A stretch of 64,000 nucleotides of DNA from Pseudomonas sp. SCA2728.1_7 (GTDB taxonomy: Bacteria; Pseudomonadota; Gammaproteobacteria; Pseudomonadales; Pseudomonadaceae). Within the stretch, counting starts at the first letter, position 1; each line of letters starts with the position of its first letter. The DNA is taken from contig NZ_CP073104.1 in assembly GCF_018138145.1 (NCBI RefSeq), forward strand, positions 4,345,001-4,409,000, in the 5' to 3' direction. Position numbers and translations under genes: made by a program. Below are positions 1-11,195 of this stretch, one piece after another. A model generated the notes under the pieces. The model did not search any database. It was not told the DNA's origin and saw nothing but the letters and a program-made list of their open reading frames with translations.

Positions 1-1408
1 GCGTGCGCGCCTTGCCGGTGACGACGAAATTGAGCCACGCCGGATTCGGTCGTGCGCCGGGGGCGCTGACGATCTCGACCGTGGAGCCGCTCTGCAGCGG
101 TTCGGACAGCGGTGCAAGACGGCGGTTGATCCGGCAGGCGATGCAGCTGTTGCCGACGTCGGTGTGTACCGCGTAGGCAAAGTCGACCGCCGTGGAGCCT
201 TTCGGCAGCTCCATGATCCGGCCTTTGGGCGTGAACACGTAGACCTCGTCCGGGAACAGGTCGATCTTCACGCTCTCGATGAATTCCAGCGAGTTGCCGG
301 CACGTTGCTGCATTTCCAGCACGCCTTTGACCCACTGGCGGGCGCGGGCGTGAGTGCCTTTCGGCTGCTCGTCGCCGCTGGATTTGTACAGCCAATGCGC
401 GGCGATGCCGTTGTTGGCCATCTCTTCCATTTCACGGGTACGGATCTGGATCTCGATCGGTACACCGTGCATGCCGAACAGCGTGGTGTGCAGCGACTGA
501 TAGCCGTTGGCCTTGGGGATCGCGATGTAATCCTTGAAGCGCCCCGGCAACGGCTTGTACAAATTATGTACAGCGCCGAGTACGCGGTAGCAGGTATCGA
601 CCTTGTCGACGATGATCCGGAACGCGTAGACGTCCATGATCTCGTTGAAGGCCCGACGCTTGCCGCGCATTTTCTTGTAGATGCCGTAGAGGTGTTTCTG
701 GCGACCGCTGACTTCGCCCTGGATACCGTCGATGGCGAGGCAATGGCCAAGGGATTCTTCGATCTTGTTGACGATTTCCTTGCGGTTGCCCCGGGCGCGT
801 TTGACCGCCTGGTAGATCCGCGCGGAACGCATCGGGTGCATGGCCTTGAAACCGAGGTCTTCGAATTCGATGCGGATCGCATGCATGCCCAGCCGATTGG
901 CGATGGGCGCGTAGATTTCGAGGGTTTCCTTGGCGATGCGTCGGCGCTTTTCACCGGACAGCACTTCCAGCGTGCGCATGTTATGCAGGCGGTCGGCGAG
1001 TTTGACCAGGATCACGCGAATGTCGCGCGCCATGGCCATGGCCATTTTCTGGAAGTTTTCGGCTTGGGCTTCGGCCTTGGTCTCGAAATTCATCTGGGTC
1101 AGTTTGCTGACCCCGTCGACCAGTTCGGCCACGGTTTCACCGAACTGCGCTTGCAGCGCTTCTTTGGCGATACCGGTGTCTTCGATCACGTCATGCAGCA
1201 TCGCGGCCATCAGGCTCTGATGGTCCATGTGCATGTCGGCAAGAATATTGGCCACGGCAAGAGGATGCGTGACGTACGCCTCGCCGCTGCGACGGCGCTG
1301 ACCGTCATGGGCTTGTTCGGCGTAGAAATACGCTCGGCGGACCAGGTTGACCTGGTCATTGCCGAGGTAGGTCGATAAGCGATCGGCGAGGGCGTCTATG
1401 CTCGGCAT
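1..1408 (-). CDS. spoT: SpoT, bifunctional (p)ppGpp synthetase/hydrolase (3' end cut by window edge)
   Basis: SpoT makes and degrades (p)ppGpp, the stringent-response alarmone. The frame is open from an ATG at 1408 to the left edge, giving about 469 N-terminal residues of a family usually near 700. Reading the minus strand, the N-terminal HD hydrolase domain carries MLHDVIEDT, the central synthetase region includes GYQSLHTT, and a TGS domain (VYVFTPKGRI) follows; the C-terminal ACT part lies outside the window. The intact HD motif favours SpoT over RelA. It lies 57 bases downstream of rpoZ on the same strand, the usual gammaproteobacterial gmk-rpoZ-spoT order. Confidence 0.96.
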   Translation of the reverse strand, partial: MPSIDALADRLSTYLGNDQVNLVRRAYFYAEQAHDGQRRRSGEAYVTHPLAVANILADMHMDHQSLMAAMLHDVIEDTGIAKEALQAQFGETVAELVDGVSKLTQMNFETKAEAQAENFQKMAMAMARDIRVILVKLADRLHNMRTLEVLSGEKRRRIAKETLEIYAPIANRLGMHAIRIEFEDLGFKAMHPMRSARIYQAVKRARGNRKEIVNKIEESLGHCLAIDGIQGEVSGRQKHLYGIYKKMRGKRRAFNEIMDVYAFRIIVDKVDTCYRVLGAVHNLYKPLPGRFKDYIAIPKANGYQSLHTTLFGMHGVPIEIQIRTREMEEMANNGIAAHWLYKSSGDEQPKGTHARARQWVKGVLEMQQRAGNSLEFIESVKIDLFPDEVYVFTPKGRIMELPKGSTAVDFAYAVHTDVGNSCIACRINRRLAPLSEPLQSGSTVEIVSAPGARPNPAWLNFVVTGKART

Positions 1409-1465
1409 GATAATTCCTGCCGTAAGCTGTGATCCCGCGCCGTGCTACGTCGACCAGGCATAGGC

Positions 1466-1729
1466 TTAGACGGCCTCGTTGGACTCGTCCTCGAACGCTG
1501 CGAACAGCGGCTCATCCTGGACGATTTCCTGCTCGGCGATGAACTCGTAGCTCATCAGGCCTTCAGCGATTTCACGCAGCGCTACAACGGTAGGCTTGTC
1601 GTTTTCCCACTGAACCAGTGGCTCTTTGCCGCCGGTGGCCAGTTGACGGGCACGTTTGGTAGAGAGCATGACCAGCTCAAAACGGTTTTCCACGTGGTTC
1701 AGGCAGTCTTCAACGGTTACGCGGGCCAT
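1466..1729 (-). CDS. rpoZ: RNA polymerase omega subunit
   Basis: The 87-residue omega subunit helps fold beta-prime and assemble RNA polymerase, and forms part of a ppGpp site on the enzyme. The protein begins [20 protein letters not shown], the conserved omega start, with KRARQLATG following. The frame stays open upstream, but the ATG at 1729 is chosen because the conserved N-terminus starts there and a GAGGAAT ribosome-binding site precedes it. The C-terminus is acidic. It sits between gmk and spoT, pairing omega with the ppGpp enzyme. Confidence 0.97.
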   Translation of the reverse strand: MARVTVEDCLNHVENRFELVMLSTKRARQLATGGKEPLVQWENDKPTVVALREIAEGLMSYEFIAEQEIVQDEPLFAAFEDESNEAV

Positions 1730-1897
1730 GGTATTCCTCGGAGCGAATGCAATATGCGCGCTGCCCGGTTGGGCGAGCGGACTCAACAGTTTAAAAAATC
1801 ACCAGCGATTAGGGAAGCGCTGATTTTTTGACCAAGCCCTTCAACGCGCTGCAAGCACCAATGTAAAGCGCTTGCAGCTGTTTTGGGAAGTGCTGTT

Positions 1898-2530
<633 letters not shown>

Positions 2531-3394
2531 TTACTCAATATTCTGCACTTGTTCACGCATCTGCTCGATCAACACCTTGAGGTTGACGGCGGCTTGAGTG
2601 CTGCGCGGGTCGAAGGCCTTGGAGCCCAGTGTGTTGGCTTCGCGGTTGAGTTCCTGCATCAGGAAATCGAGGCGGCGTCCGGCCGCGCCGCCGGATTTGA
2701 GCACCCGGCGTACTTCGATAATGTGGGTGCTCAGGCGATCCAGTTCTTCGGCCACGTCGCTCTTTTGCGCGAGGATGACCATTTCCTGTTCGAGGCGCTG
2801 AGGGTCCAGTTCGGCCTTCATGTCGGTGAAGCGATCGAGGACTTTCTGGCGTTGGGTGGCGAGCATCTGCGGGACCAGTTCACGCAGGGTGACGACGTCT
2901 TCTTCAATGGAAGTCAGGCGCTCGTTGATCAGGCGTGCCAGCTCCGCGCCTTCGCGCTCGCGGCCAGCCTTCAACTCTTTCAGGCCTTGATTGAACAGGG
3001 CCAGTGCGTCGGCGTTCAATGCCTGCGGGTCGGCCGCATCGCCCACCAGTACGCCGGGCCAGGCCAGCACTTCCAGGGGATTGAGTGCGGCAGGATTCTT
3101 GATCAGACCGGCAACGGTCTCGGCCGCAGCGACCAGTTGCGCGGCGCGCTCGCGATCGACTTGCAGGGTTTTGCCGGTGCTTTCTTCGGTGAACCGCAGG
3201 GTGCATTCGAGTTTGCCCCGCGACAGACCCTGACGCAGCGCTTCACGCACCGCGCCTTCGAGGTCGCGAAACGACTCCGGCAAACGCAGGTGCGGTTCAA
3301 GGTAGCGGCTGTTGACCGAGCGCAGTTCCCAGCTCAGGGTGCCCTGTGCGCCGGCTTTCTCGACGCGGGCGAAGGCGGTCATGCTGTGCACCAT
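2531..3394 (-). CDS. yicC: YicC/YloC family endoribonuclease
   Basis: This 287-residue protein matches the YicC/YloC family throughout: N-terminal MVHSMTAFARVE, then RSVNSRYLEPHLRLPE, and a C-terminal DUF1732-type part with RLDFLMQELNREANTLGSKA. Family members act as endoribonucleases that influence small-RNA turnover. It is the first gene of a minus-strand unit with gmk and rpoZ, and diverges from rph across about 270 bases that must hold both promoters. Family assignment is firm; the physiological target in this organism is unknown. Confidence 0.93.
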   Translation of the reverse strand: MVHSMTAFARVEKAGAQGTLSWELRSVNSRYLEPHLRLPESFRDLEGAVREALRQGLSRGKLECTLRFTEESTGKTLQVDRERAAQLVAAAETVAGLIKNPAALNPLEVLAWPGVLVGDAADPQALNADALALFNQGLKELKAGREREGAELARLINERLTSIEEDVVTLRELVPQMLATQRQKVLDRFTDMKAELDPQRLEQEMVILAQKSDVAEELDRLSTHIIEVRRVLKSGGAAGRRLDFLMQELNREANTLGSKAFDPRSTQAAVNLKVLIEQMREQVQNIE

Positions 3395-3663
3395 GGCGGT
3401 GACCTCGCAATGCAGATCGGCGCAGCAGGATGTTCCGCAGGCTCGATATCAATGAATTTAAGCCGACTGGCAGCAAAGGCGCAGGATTGTAGCGCAGTGC
3501 GGCGAATGCGCCCAAACACACGGTGTGACAAAGGGCTGCAGCCCGTCGGTAATCGGTGTTTCAGGGGCTTTGATCGTCGCCCGGATTTTTTAACGAGTGC
3601 CCAGGCGCGGTGCAGCGCTCTATAATGCTCGGCAGTTTTCCGTCCCCAGTACAGGTATTCCCT

Positions 3664-4386
3664 ATGAAACGTCCAAGTGGTCGCGCTGCCGATCAGCTCC
3701 GCTCGATCCGCATTACCCGCAACTACACCAAACACGCCGAGGGATCCGTACTGGTCGAATTCGGTGATACCAAAGTCATCTGCACCGTCAGCGTCGAAAA
3801 CGGCGTGCCGCGCTTCCTCAAAGGCCAGGGCCAAGGCTGGTTGACTGCCGAATACGGCATGCTGCCGCGTGCTACCGGCGAGCGTAACCAGCGTGAAGCG
3901 AGCCGTGGCAAGCAGGGCGGTCGCACCCTGGAAATCCAGCGTCTGATCGGTCGTTCCCTGCGCGCGGCGCTGGACATGTCCAAGCTAGGCGACGTGACCC
4001 TGTACGTCGACTGCGACGTGATCCAGGCTGACGGTGGTACTCGCACCGCTTCGATCACCGGCGCCATGGTTGCGCTGGTTGATGCATTGAAAGTGATCAA
4101 GAAGCGTGGTGGCCTGAAGGGCGGCGATCCGCTCAAGCAGATGATTGGTGCCGTGTCGGTAGGCATGTATCAGGGCGAGGCCGTGCTGGATCTGGACTAT
4201 CTTGAAGATTCCGCTGCCGAGACTGACCTCAACGTAGTGATGACCAGCACCGGTGGTTTCATCGAAGTGCAGGGCACCGCCGAAGGCGCGCCGTTCCAGC
4301 CTGAAGACTTGAACGCCATGCTGGAGCTGGCCAAGCAGGGCATGAACGAAATCTTCGAACTGCAAAAGGCTGCACTGGCCGACTGA
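3664..4386 (+). CDS. rph: RNase PH
   Basis: RNase PH is a phosphate-dependent 3'-5' exoribonuclease that trims tRNA 3' ends. The 240-residue protein begins [13 protein letters not shown] and carries the family blocks [52 protein letters not shown] and [14 protein letters not shown]. An upstream in-frame ATG at 3610 exists, but 3664 matches the conserved N-terminus and length. Unlike the E. coli K-12 copy it looks intact. The DUF4870 gene follows 28 bases downstream. Confidence 0.97.
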   Translation: MKRPSGRAADQLRSIRITRNYTKHAEGSVLVEFGDTKVICTVSVENGVPRFLKGQGQGWLTAEYGMLPRATGERNQREASRGKQGGRTLEIQRLIGRSLRAALDMSKLGDVTLYVDCDVIQADGGTRTASITGAMVALVDALKVIKKRGGLKGGDPLKQMIGAVSVGMYQGEAVLDLDYLEDSAAETDLNVVMTSTGGFIEVQGTAEGAPFQPEDLNAMLELAKQGMNEIFELQKAALAD

Positions 4387-4414
4387 GCAGGTTGATAACC
4401 GCAAGGAGGACGCG

Positions 4415-4783
4415 ATGAGTGACGAGCAAGAGTTGCTGCCCAAACCGAGCCAAGAGGTTCGCCAATGGGCGATGTTTTGTCACTTGTCCGCCTTGCTGGG
4501 GATCTGGATTCCGTTCGGCAATCTGATCGGACCGTTGATCCTCTGGCAGATGAAGCGCGAAACGGACCCGTTCATCGATGCTCAAGGTAAAGAGGCGCTG
4601 AATTTTCAGATTACCGTCGCCATCGCATCGTTGATCTGCTTTCTGTTGATGGTGTTGATCATCGGTTTCTTTCTGTTGGGAATACTGGCTATCGGCGCAC
4701 TGGTTTTGACGATCATTGCGGGGGTGAAGGCTAATGAAGGCTTCCCGTACCGATATCCGTTTACCTGGCGGTTGATCAAATAA
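4415..4783 (+). CDS. DUF4870 (Tic20-like) small membrane protein
   Basis: A 122-residue protein with the DUF4870 pattern: MAMFCHLS-type first helix (RQWAMFCHLSALLGIWIPF), the loop FIDAQGKEALNFQ, and two more strongly hydrophobic segments (about residues 50-95), ending in PFTWRLIK. It is predicted to be an inner-membrane protein with three or more helices. Function is not known for the family. An AAGGAGG-type site precedes the ATG. It follows rph by 28 bases and ends at a clear rho-independent terminator. Confidence 0.9.
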   Translation: MSDEQELLPKPSQEVRQWAMFCHLSALLGIWIPFGNLIGPLILWQMKRETDPFIDAQGKEALNFQITVAIASLICFLLMVLIIGFFLLGILAIGALVLTIIAGVKANEGFPYRYPFTWRLIK

Positions 4784-4800
4784 AAGCTCGCCCAGTTTAA

Positions 4801-4833
4801 AAAATGCCCTGAGATGTCAGGGCATTTTTATTT
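4801..4833 (+). terminator. Rho-independent terminator after rph-DUF4870
   Basis: AAATGCCCTGA and TCAGGGCATTT form an 11-bp stem with a four-base loop, followed by a T run. It closes the rph unit. Confidence 0.9.
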
Positions 4834-5147
4834 GCGCAACTAAAGTAATCTCTTTGGTGTGTAGGAATAATCTTGTTGCGATGAGTGGCAAGTAACATTT
4901 TATATCAATGGCGTAATTACACTTTTTGTCACAACTGCAGTGGCTTGGTTCTGGTTCATATCATTGGAATCACAGATGGCGATTGTTAAAGTTGCCGGGC
5001 TAATATTTCTTCTGAAATATTAAGATATATTCAAGCCAACGAAGGCTCTTGAATTCCACAGTAATCAGTGTTGAGACAATCAGCCGGTTCATGAGGCGGG
5101 TGCAGGTAAAAAGCGCGCCTCTGAATATATAGCCAAGAATAATCCCA
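4834..5147. other. AT-rich intergenic region upstream of gltS
   Basis: About 310 bases with no supported gene. It is clearly more AT-rich than the flanks (runs such as ATTTTATATCAAT and AATATTTCTTCTGAAATATT). The inverted repeat AATATTTC/GAAATATT lies near 5001-5020. It presumably holds the gltS promoter, but no single promoter could be assigned with confidence. Confidence 0.5.
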
Positions 5148-6356
5148 ATGATTCAGCTCGATTTTTACGGAACACTTGTGGCCGCGTCCTTAGTACTTCT
5201 GCTAGGGCGCGGGCTAGTTAGGCGTGTTGGTTTCATGCGCAGTTACAATATCCCTGAACCTGTAGCGGGTGGGCTGGTAGTTGCCTTGCTGTTGTTGCTG
5301 CTGCGAACGTTCGATGTTGAAGTTCGTTTCGATACTTCCCTGCAGACACCTTTGATGCTGGCCTTTTTTGCCACCATCGGTTTAAGCGCAGACTTCGCCA
5401 GTCTGAAGAAAGGTGGCCGGATAGTGGGGATATTTCTACTGGCGGTCACCGGGCTGTTGGTGGTGCAGAATGCGATGGGGATCGGGTTGGCAAAAATGCT
5501 CGGGCTCGATCCATTGATGGGACTGCTGACCGGCTCGATTACCCTGGCGGGCGGTCACGGCACGGGTGCAGCGTGGGGCACGGTATTCGGTGAGAAGTAC
5601 GGTCTGGCCTCAGCGTCCGAACTGGCGATGGCTTCCGCGACGTTTGGTCTGGTGCTGGGTGGTTTGATCGGCGGGCCGGTGGCGCGGTTGCTCATCAAGC
5701 GTGTGGAAGTGCCGGGTTGCAATCAGCAGGACGCGCCACGATTGCCAAAAGGTTTCGAGCAGCCGAACAAGGAGCGCTCGATCACGCCCTTTTCGTTTGT
5801 CGAAACCCTGGCGCTGATTGCAGTCAGCCTGCTGGCGGGCAATCTGTTGAATGGGCTGCTGCACGGGACTGCATTCGAGTTGCCGACGTTTGTTTGCGTC
5901 CTGTTTGTAGGCGTGGTGTTGCGCAACGGTCTTTCAGCGTTGGGCTTGTATCAGGTGTTTGAGCGTGAGGTCTCGGTACTGGGCAATGTCAGCCTGTCGC
6001 TGTTTCTGGCGATCGCCCTGATGTCGCTCAAGTTGTGGGATCTGGCGGCGCTGGCGTTGCCGATCTTCATCATTCTGGCTGTGCAGGCGCTGGTCATGGC
6101 GCTGTTCGCGATCTTCGTTACATTCCGGGTGATGGGCCGCAACTACGATGCGGCCGTGCTAGCGGCAGGGCATTGCGGTTTTGGCCTGGGTGCCACGCCG
6201 ACTGCCATTGCCAACATGCAGGCCGTGACGCAGCGCTACGGCCCCTCGCAGATCGCGTTTCTGGTGGTGCCGATGGTCGGGGCGTTCTTCATCGACATTA
6301 TCAATGTCGTCGTGATCAAGCTGTACTTGATGTTGCCGTTCTTCGCCGCCGTCTGA
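5148..6356 (+). CDS. gltS: Sodium/glutamate symporter GltS
   Basis: GltS imports glutamate with Na+ across the inner membrane. The 402-residue protein is hydrophobic throughout and has the family's two inverted halves. Each half carries a glycine-rich motif: GGHGTGAAWG in the first and GHCGFGLGATPTAIANM in the second, the pore-loop signatures of the ESS family. The ATG at 5148 has only a weak ribosome-binding site, but the protein begins MIQLDFYGTLVAA, normal for the family. It lies between rph-DUF4870 and crc, with an AT-rich upstream region, which suggests an insertion into an otherwise conserved block. Confidence 0.93.
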   Translation: MIQLDFYGTLVAASLVLLLGRGLVRRVGFMRSYNIPEPVAGGLVVALLLLLLRTFDVEVRFDTSLQTPLMLAFFATIGLSADFASLKKGGRIVGIFLLAVTGLLVVQNAMGIGLAKMLGLDPLMGLLTGSITLAGGHGTGAAWGTVFGEKYGLASASELAMASATFGLVLGGLIGGPVARLLIKRVEVPGCNQQDAPRLPKGFEQPNKERSITPFSFVETLALIAVSLLAGNLLNGLLHGTAFELPTFVCVLFVGVVLRNGLSALGLYQVFEREVSVLGNVSLSLFLAIALMSLKLWDLAALALPIFIILAVQALVMALFAIFVTFRVMGRNYDAAVLAAGHCGFGLGATPTAIANMQAVTQRYGPSQIAFLVVPMVGAFFIDIINVVVIKLYLMLPFFAAV

Positions 6357-6383
6357 ATTCGATTCCGTCTTGAGCGCAGGCAC

Positions 6384-6419
6384 AAAAAATGCCCGTATCT
6401 TGCGATACGGGCATTTTTT
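6384..6419 (+). terminator. Bidirectional terminator between gltS and crc
   Basis: AAAAAATGCCCGTATC and its complement CGATACGGGCATTTTTT form a long stem flanked by A and T runs, so it can serve both convergent genes. Confidence 0.92.
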
Positions 6420-6435
6420 GTACTGCGAACGGCGC

Positions 6436-7215
6436 TTAGATGGTCAGCGTCCAGTCGTAGTCGACGATCAGTGGTGCGTGCTGCGAGAACCGCGGCTGAC
6501 GTGGCAGGCGTGCGCTGCGTACGAAGCGTCGCAGGCCTGGAGTCAGGATCTGGTAATCGAAGCGCCAGCCCAGATTGAGCATCTCGGCCTGTTCGTTATC
6601 CGGCCACCAGCTGTACTGGTCGCCTTCACGACTGACTTCGCGCAGGGCATCGACATAACCCATGTTGCCGACAATCTCGTCCATCCAGGCGCGTTCTGGC
6701 GCCAGGAAGCCCGGGGATTGCTGGCTGTCGCGCCAGTTTTTGATGTCGAGCTTCTGCTGCGCCACGTACAGCGAGCCACAATAAATGTACTCGCGACGTT
6801 TGCGTCGCTGTTTGTCCAGGTACTTGCCGAAGTCGTCCATGAGCTTGAACTTCTGGTTCAAGTCCTCATCGCCGTTCATCCCCGAAGGGAGCAGCAAGGT
6901 GGCAATACTGACTTTGTCGAAATCTGCTTGCAGGTAGCGCCCGTAGCGGTCGGCCGTCTCGAAACCGAGACCGCTGATGACAGCCTTCGGTTGCAACCGC
7001 GAGTACAAAGCCACGCCACCTTGGGCGGGGACTTCAGCATCGCAGGCATAAAGGAAGTAGCCATCCAGTTGGAAGGCTGGGTCATCCAGTTCAAAGGCGG
7101 AGGCACGGGTGTCCTGCAGGCAGATGACGTCGGCATTCTGTGCTTGCAGCCAACTGAGCAAACCACGCTCGACTGCAGCCTGAATACCATTGACGTTCAC
7201 ACTGATGATCCGCAT
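6436..7215 (-). CDS. crc: Catabolite repression control protein Crc
   Basis: Crc works with Hfq to block translation of catabolic mRNAs when preferred carbon sources are present. It belongs to the exonuclease III/endonuclease-phosphatase fold but lacks nuclease activity in studied pseudomonads. The 259-residue protein starts MRIISVNVNGIQAAVERGLL and ends FSQHAPLIVDYDWTLTI, matching Crc over its length as I know it. The frame extends upstream, but the ATG at 7215 fits the family start. It diverges from pyrE across 82 bases, the arrangement found in Pseudomonas. xthA is the alternative; motif details and synteny favour Crc. Confidence 0.95.
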   Translation of the reverse strand: MRIISVNVNGIQAAVERGLLSWLQAQNADVICLQDTRASAFELDDPAFQLDGYFLYACDAEVPAQGGVALYSRLQPKAVISGLGFETADRYGRYLQADFDKVSIATLLLPSGMNGDEDLNQKFKLMDDFGKYLDKQRRKRREYIYCGSLYVAQQKLDIKNWRDSQQSPGFLAPERAWMDEIVGNMGYVDALREVSREGDQYSWWPDNEQAEMLNLGWRFDYQILTPGLRRFVRSARLPRQPRFSQHAPLIVDYDWTLTI

Positions 7216-7297
7216 AAATGGCCCCAAAAATCGCGTGCGTGTATGATACACGGCGTCAAGCTAATTAGCTAAATCCGTGGTATTTGGGGTTTTTTTC

Positions 7298-7942
7298 ATG
7301 CAAGCGTATCAGCGCGATTTCATTCGTTTTGCCATCGATCGCGGCGTTTTGCGCTTCGGTGAGTTCACCCTGAAGTCCGGGCGCACCAGTCCTTACTTCT
7401 TCAACGCCGGCCTGTTCAACTCGGGTTCGGCCCTGGCGCAACTGGGGCGTTTCTACGCGGCAGCCATTGCCGAAAGCGGCATTCCCTTCGACGTTCTGTT
7501 CGGCCCGGCCTACAAAGGCATCCCGTTGGCGGCGACCACTGCCGTGGCGCTGGCCGAGCACCACGACCGTGATCTGCCGTGGTGCTTCAACCGCAAGGAA
7601 GCCAAGGCCCACGGCGAAGGCGGCAGTCTGGTCGGCGCGCCGTTGACCGGTGACGTACTGATCATTGATGACGTGATTACCGCCGGTACAGCAATCCGCG
7701 AAGTGATGCAGATCATCGCCTCGCAGGACGGCGCCAAGGCTGCCGGTGTGCTGATCGCCCTGAACCGTCAGGAGCGTGGCAACGGTGAGTTGTCGGCAAT
7801 CCAGGAAGTCGAGCGCGACTTCGGCATTCCGGTGATCAGCATTGTTTCGTTGAATCAGGTGCTGGAATTCCTCGCCGACGATCCGCAGCTCAAGCAACAC
7901 CTGCCAGCCGTGGAAGCCTACCGCGCCCAGTTCGGCGTTTAA
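7298..7942 (+). CDS. pyrE: Orotate phosphoribosyltransferase
   Basis: PyrE joins orotate to PRPP to make orotidine monophosphate in UMP synthesis. The 214-residue protein shows [20 protein letters not shown] near the N-terminus, [10 protein letters not shown], the mobile loop [13 protein letters not shown] and the PRPP motif [13 protein letters not shown]. The chosen ATG (7298) follows a T-rich stretch; a frame-open start 21 bases upstream would add seven residues not typical of the family. A REP pair and a strong terminator follow. Confidence 0.97.
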   Translation: MQAYQRDFIRFAIDRGVLRFGEFTLKSGRTSPYFFNAGLFNSGSALAQLGRFYAAAIAESGIPFDVLFGPAYKGIPLAATTAVALAEHHDRDLPWCFNRKEAKAHGEGGSLVGAPLTGDVLIIDDVITAGTAIREVMQIIASQDGAKAAGVLIALNRQERGNGELSAIQEVERDFGIPVISIVSLNQVLEFLADDPQLKQHLPAVEAYRAQFGV

Positions 7943-7952
7943 CCGCAGAGCA

Positions 7953-8043
7953 CTGTGGGAGCGAGCCTGCTCGCGAAGAGGTCTTCACATTCAGCATTGA
8001 TGTGATGCAGAGGCCGCTTTCGCGAGCAGGCTCGCTCCCACAG
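7953..8043. repeat. REP pair (GTGGGAGCGAGCCTGCTCGCGA type)
   Basis: Two inverted copies of GTGGGAGCGAGCCTGCTCGCGA flank a spacer of about 45 bases, between the convergent pyrE and argB. Same family at 18110-18202 and 60195-60285. Confidence 0.93.
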
Positions 8044-8057
8044 GGATTGCGGTGCAA

Positions 8058-8095
8058 AAAAAGACCCCGCTCAGCCAGGCTGAGCGGGGTCTTTT
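8058..8095 (-). terminator. Bidirectional terminator between pyrE and argB
   Basis: AAGACCCCGCTCA pairs with TGAGCGGGGTCTT around GCCAGGC, with A and T runs outside. It can end argB (minus) and pyrE (plus). Confidence 0.92.
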
Positions 8096-8110
8096 TGTTT
8101 GCACTAAAGC

Positions 8111-9016
<906 letters not shown>

Positions 9017-9033
9017 TCAGGGCTCCGGGTGGA

Positions 9034-10431
9034 TCAGAACGGTAGTTGGAGATCAGGTGCAACGCGTTTCAGTTGGGTGTGGAACACATCCTTGATGCGT
9101 TGCAATTCAGCCTCGTCATCGGCCTCGAAACGCAGCACCAGCACCGGTGTGGTGTTGGACGCGCGCACCAGGCCCCAGCCTTTGGCGTAATCGACTCGCA
9201 CGCCGTCGATGGTGGTCAGGTCAGCGCCTGCGCCCCACTGTGCGTCGTGCAGAGCATCAATGATGCTGAATTTGCTCTCTTCGGTCACATGGATATTGAT
9301 TTCCGGCGTAGAAATATCGTTCGGGAAGGTCGCAAACAGCTCTTCCGCGGTGGATTTTTCCTTGCTGAGGATCTCCAGCAACCGTGCGGCGCTGTAGATA
9401 CCGTCGTCGAAACCGAACCAGCGCTCCTTGAAGAAGATGTGCCCGCTCATTTCGCCGGCCAATAGTGCACCGGATTGTTTCATTTTCTTTTTGATCAACG
9501 AATGACCGGTCTTCCACATTAGCGGACGACCGCCGTATTCCTTGATCAGCGGCACCAAACGACGGGTGCATTTGACGTCGAAAATGATCTCGGCGTCCGG
9601 GTTGCGCGCCACCACGTCACGGGCGAACAGCATCAGCAGGCGATCCGGGTAGACAATGCTGCCGGTGTTGGTCACCACGCCGACACGGTCGCCGTCGCCG
9701 TCGAAGGCCAGGCCGATGTCGGCGTTGGTTTCCTTGACCTTGGCGATCAGGTCGACGAGGTTCTCAGGCTTGCCCGGATCCGGATGATGGTTCGGGAAGT
9801 TGCCGTCGACTTCGCAGAACAGCGGAATCACTTCGCAGTTCAGCGCTTCGATCAGTTGCGGGGCAATCACGCCGGCCGCGCCGTTGCCGCAGTCGACCAC
9901 GACCTTCATGCGCCGGGCCAGTTTGATGTCCTGGACGATTTCGGTGTTGTAGCGGTCGAGGATTTCGACCTGGGTGACGCTGCCGGTGCCGCTGCTCAAG
10001 TTGTTGGTCTTGATGCGCTCATGCAGCACCTGAATCTGTTCGTTGGCGAGGGTGTCGCCGGCGATGACGATCTTGAAGCCGTTGTAGTTCGACGGGTTGT
10101 GGCTGCCGGTGAGCATCACGCCCGACTTGCCGGCCAGCACGTTGGCGGCGTAGTACAGCGCCGGCGTCGGCACCAGGCCAACGTCGCTGACATGGCAGCC
10201 GCTTTCGGCGATACCGCGAATCAGCTCGGCCACCAGCTCCGGGCCGGACAAGCGACCGTCGCGACCGACGGAAACATTTGGTTCACCTTGGGCCAGGCTC
10301 TGCGAACCAATGGCGCGGCCGATCCAGTAAGCGGTTTCGGCATTGAGGAATTCCGGCACGGTGCCGCGAATGTCATAGGCGCGGAAAATGCTGTCGGGCA
10401 GCTTCGGGGCAATCTTGGCTGGGGTGCTCAT
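9034..10431 (-). CDS. algC: Phosphomannomutase/phosphoglucomutase AlgC
   Basis: AlgC interconverts the 1- and 6-phosphates of mannose and glucose, supplying alginate, LPS and other surface sugars. The 465-residue protein has the four mutase signatures: N-terminal FRAYDIRG, the phosphoserine loop GVMLTGSHNPSNYNG, the metal loop AFDGDGDRVG and the sugar-binding GEMSGHIFF, plus a phosphate-binding C-terminus with VRASNTTPVLVLRFE. The length equals the classical AlgC rather than the long form with an N-terminal membrane part. It groups with dut and argB. Confidence 0.95.
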   Translation of the reverse strand: MSTPAKIAPKLPDSIFRAYDIRGTVPEFLNAETAYWIGRAIGSQSLAQGEPNVSVGRDGRLSGPELVAELIRGIAESGCHVSDVGLVPTPALYYAANVLAGKSGVMLTGSHNPSNYNGFKIVIAGDTLANEQIQVLHERIKTNNLSSGTGSVTQVEILDRYNTEIVQDIKLARRMKVVVDCGNGAAGVIAPQLIEALNCEVIPLFCEVDGNFPNHHPDPGKPENLVDLIAKVKETNADIGLAFDGDGDRVGVVTNTGSIVYPDRLLMLFARDVVARNPDAEIIFDVKCTRRLVPLIKEYGGRPLMWKTGHSLIKKKMKQSGALLAGEMSGHIFFKERWFGFDDGIYSAARLLEILSKEKSTAEELFATFPNDISTPEINIHVTEESKFSIIDALHDAQWGAGADLTTIDGVRVDYAKGWGLVRASNTTPVLVLRFEADDEAELQRIKDVFHTQLKRVAPDLQLPF

Positions 10432-10636
10432 CTACGGAAATGCTCCATCTCGAAAGTGGCGGGACAGACCGACGAATCGTTCGACGGCAGGCTCAAACTG
10501 AAGGGTATGACGGCGTTTTCCACAGAGAGTTCGTGGTATGAAAGGGCCATGACGCCTCGGCTGGCGTGGCTTTCGGCCGGCAAAACCTTGATTTACGGCG
10601 GTAAACCTTTCAGCCGATCTGCCTGAAATTTCCCCC

Positions 10637-10721
10637 TGTAGGAGCTGCCGCAGGCTGCGATCTTTGGTCTTGATCGTAGAAAACCAAATCAAAAGATCGC
10701 AGCCTTCGGCAGCCCCTACAG
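10637..10721. repeat. REP pair (GGCTGCGATCTTT type)
   Basis: CTGTAGGAGCTGCCGCAGGC and its near complement ending GCAGCCCCTACAG, with GCGATC arms, make an imperfect palindrome between algC and dut. The same family is at 19400-19480, with a single copy at 51790. Confidence 0.88.
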
Positions 10722-10734
10722 ACGATGACGCCGG

Positions 10735-11190
10735 TTACTTGGTGCCGGTATGACCAAACCCGCCGGTACCGCGTTCGGTTTCGACGAACTCTTCAACCAT
10801 TTCGAAATGCGCCTGCACCACCGGTACCAGCACCAGTTGCGCCAGACGTTCACCGACGGTCATGGTGAAGTCGGTCTGGCCACGGTTCCAGCAGGACACC
10901 ATCAGCGGGCCCTGGTAATCCGAATCGATCAGGCCGACGAGGTTGCCCAGCACGATGCCGTGCTTATGGCCCATGCCCGAGCGCGGCAGGATCAGCGCGG
11001 CGAGGTTCGGGTCGCCGATGTAAACCGACAGACCGGTGGGGATCAGCACAGTTTCACCCGGCTTGATCACAATGTCCTGATCCAGCATGGCGCGCAGGTC
11101 GAGGCCGGCGGAGCCCGGGGTGGCGTATTGCGGCAGCGGGAATTCGCTGCCGATGCGTGGGTCGAGGATCTTGGCTTGCAAAGCGTGCAT
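10735..11190 (-). CDS. dut: dUTP diphosphatase
   Basis: Dut hydrolyses dUTP to dUMP and pyrophosphate, keeping uracil out of DNA and feeding dTMP synthesis. The 151-residue protein shows the trimeric dUTPase motifs in order: [45 protein letters not shown] and the C-terminal [11 protein letters not shown] that closes over the site. It starts five bases after the coaBC stop, so the two are almost certainly co-transcribed. Confidence 0.97.
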   Translation of the reverse strand: MHALQAKILDPRIGSEFPLPQYATPGSAGLDLRAMLDQDIVIKPGETVLIPTGLSVYIGDPNLAALILPRSGMGHKHGIVLGNLVGLIDSDYQGPLMVSCWNRGQTDFTMTVGERLAQLVLVPVVQAHFEMVEEFVETERGTGGFGHTGTK

Positions 11191-11195
11191 GTAAA

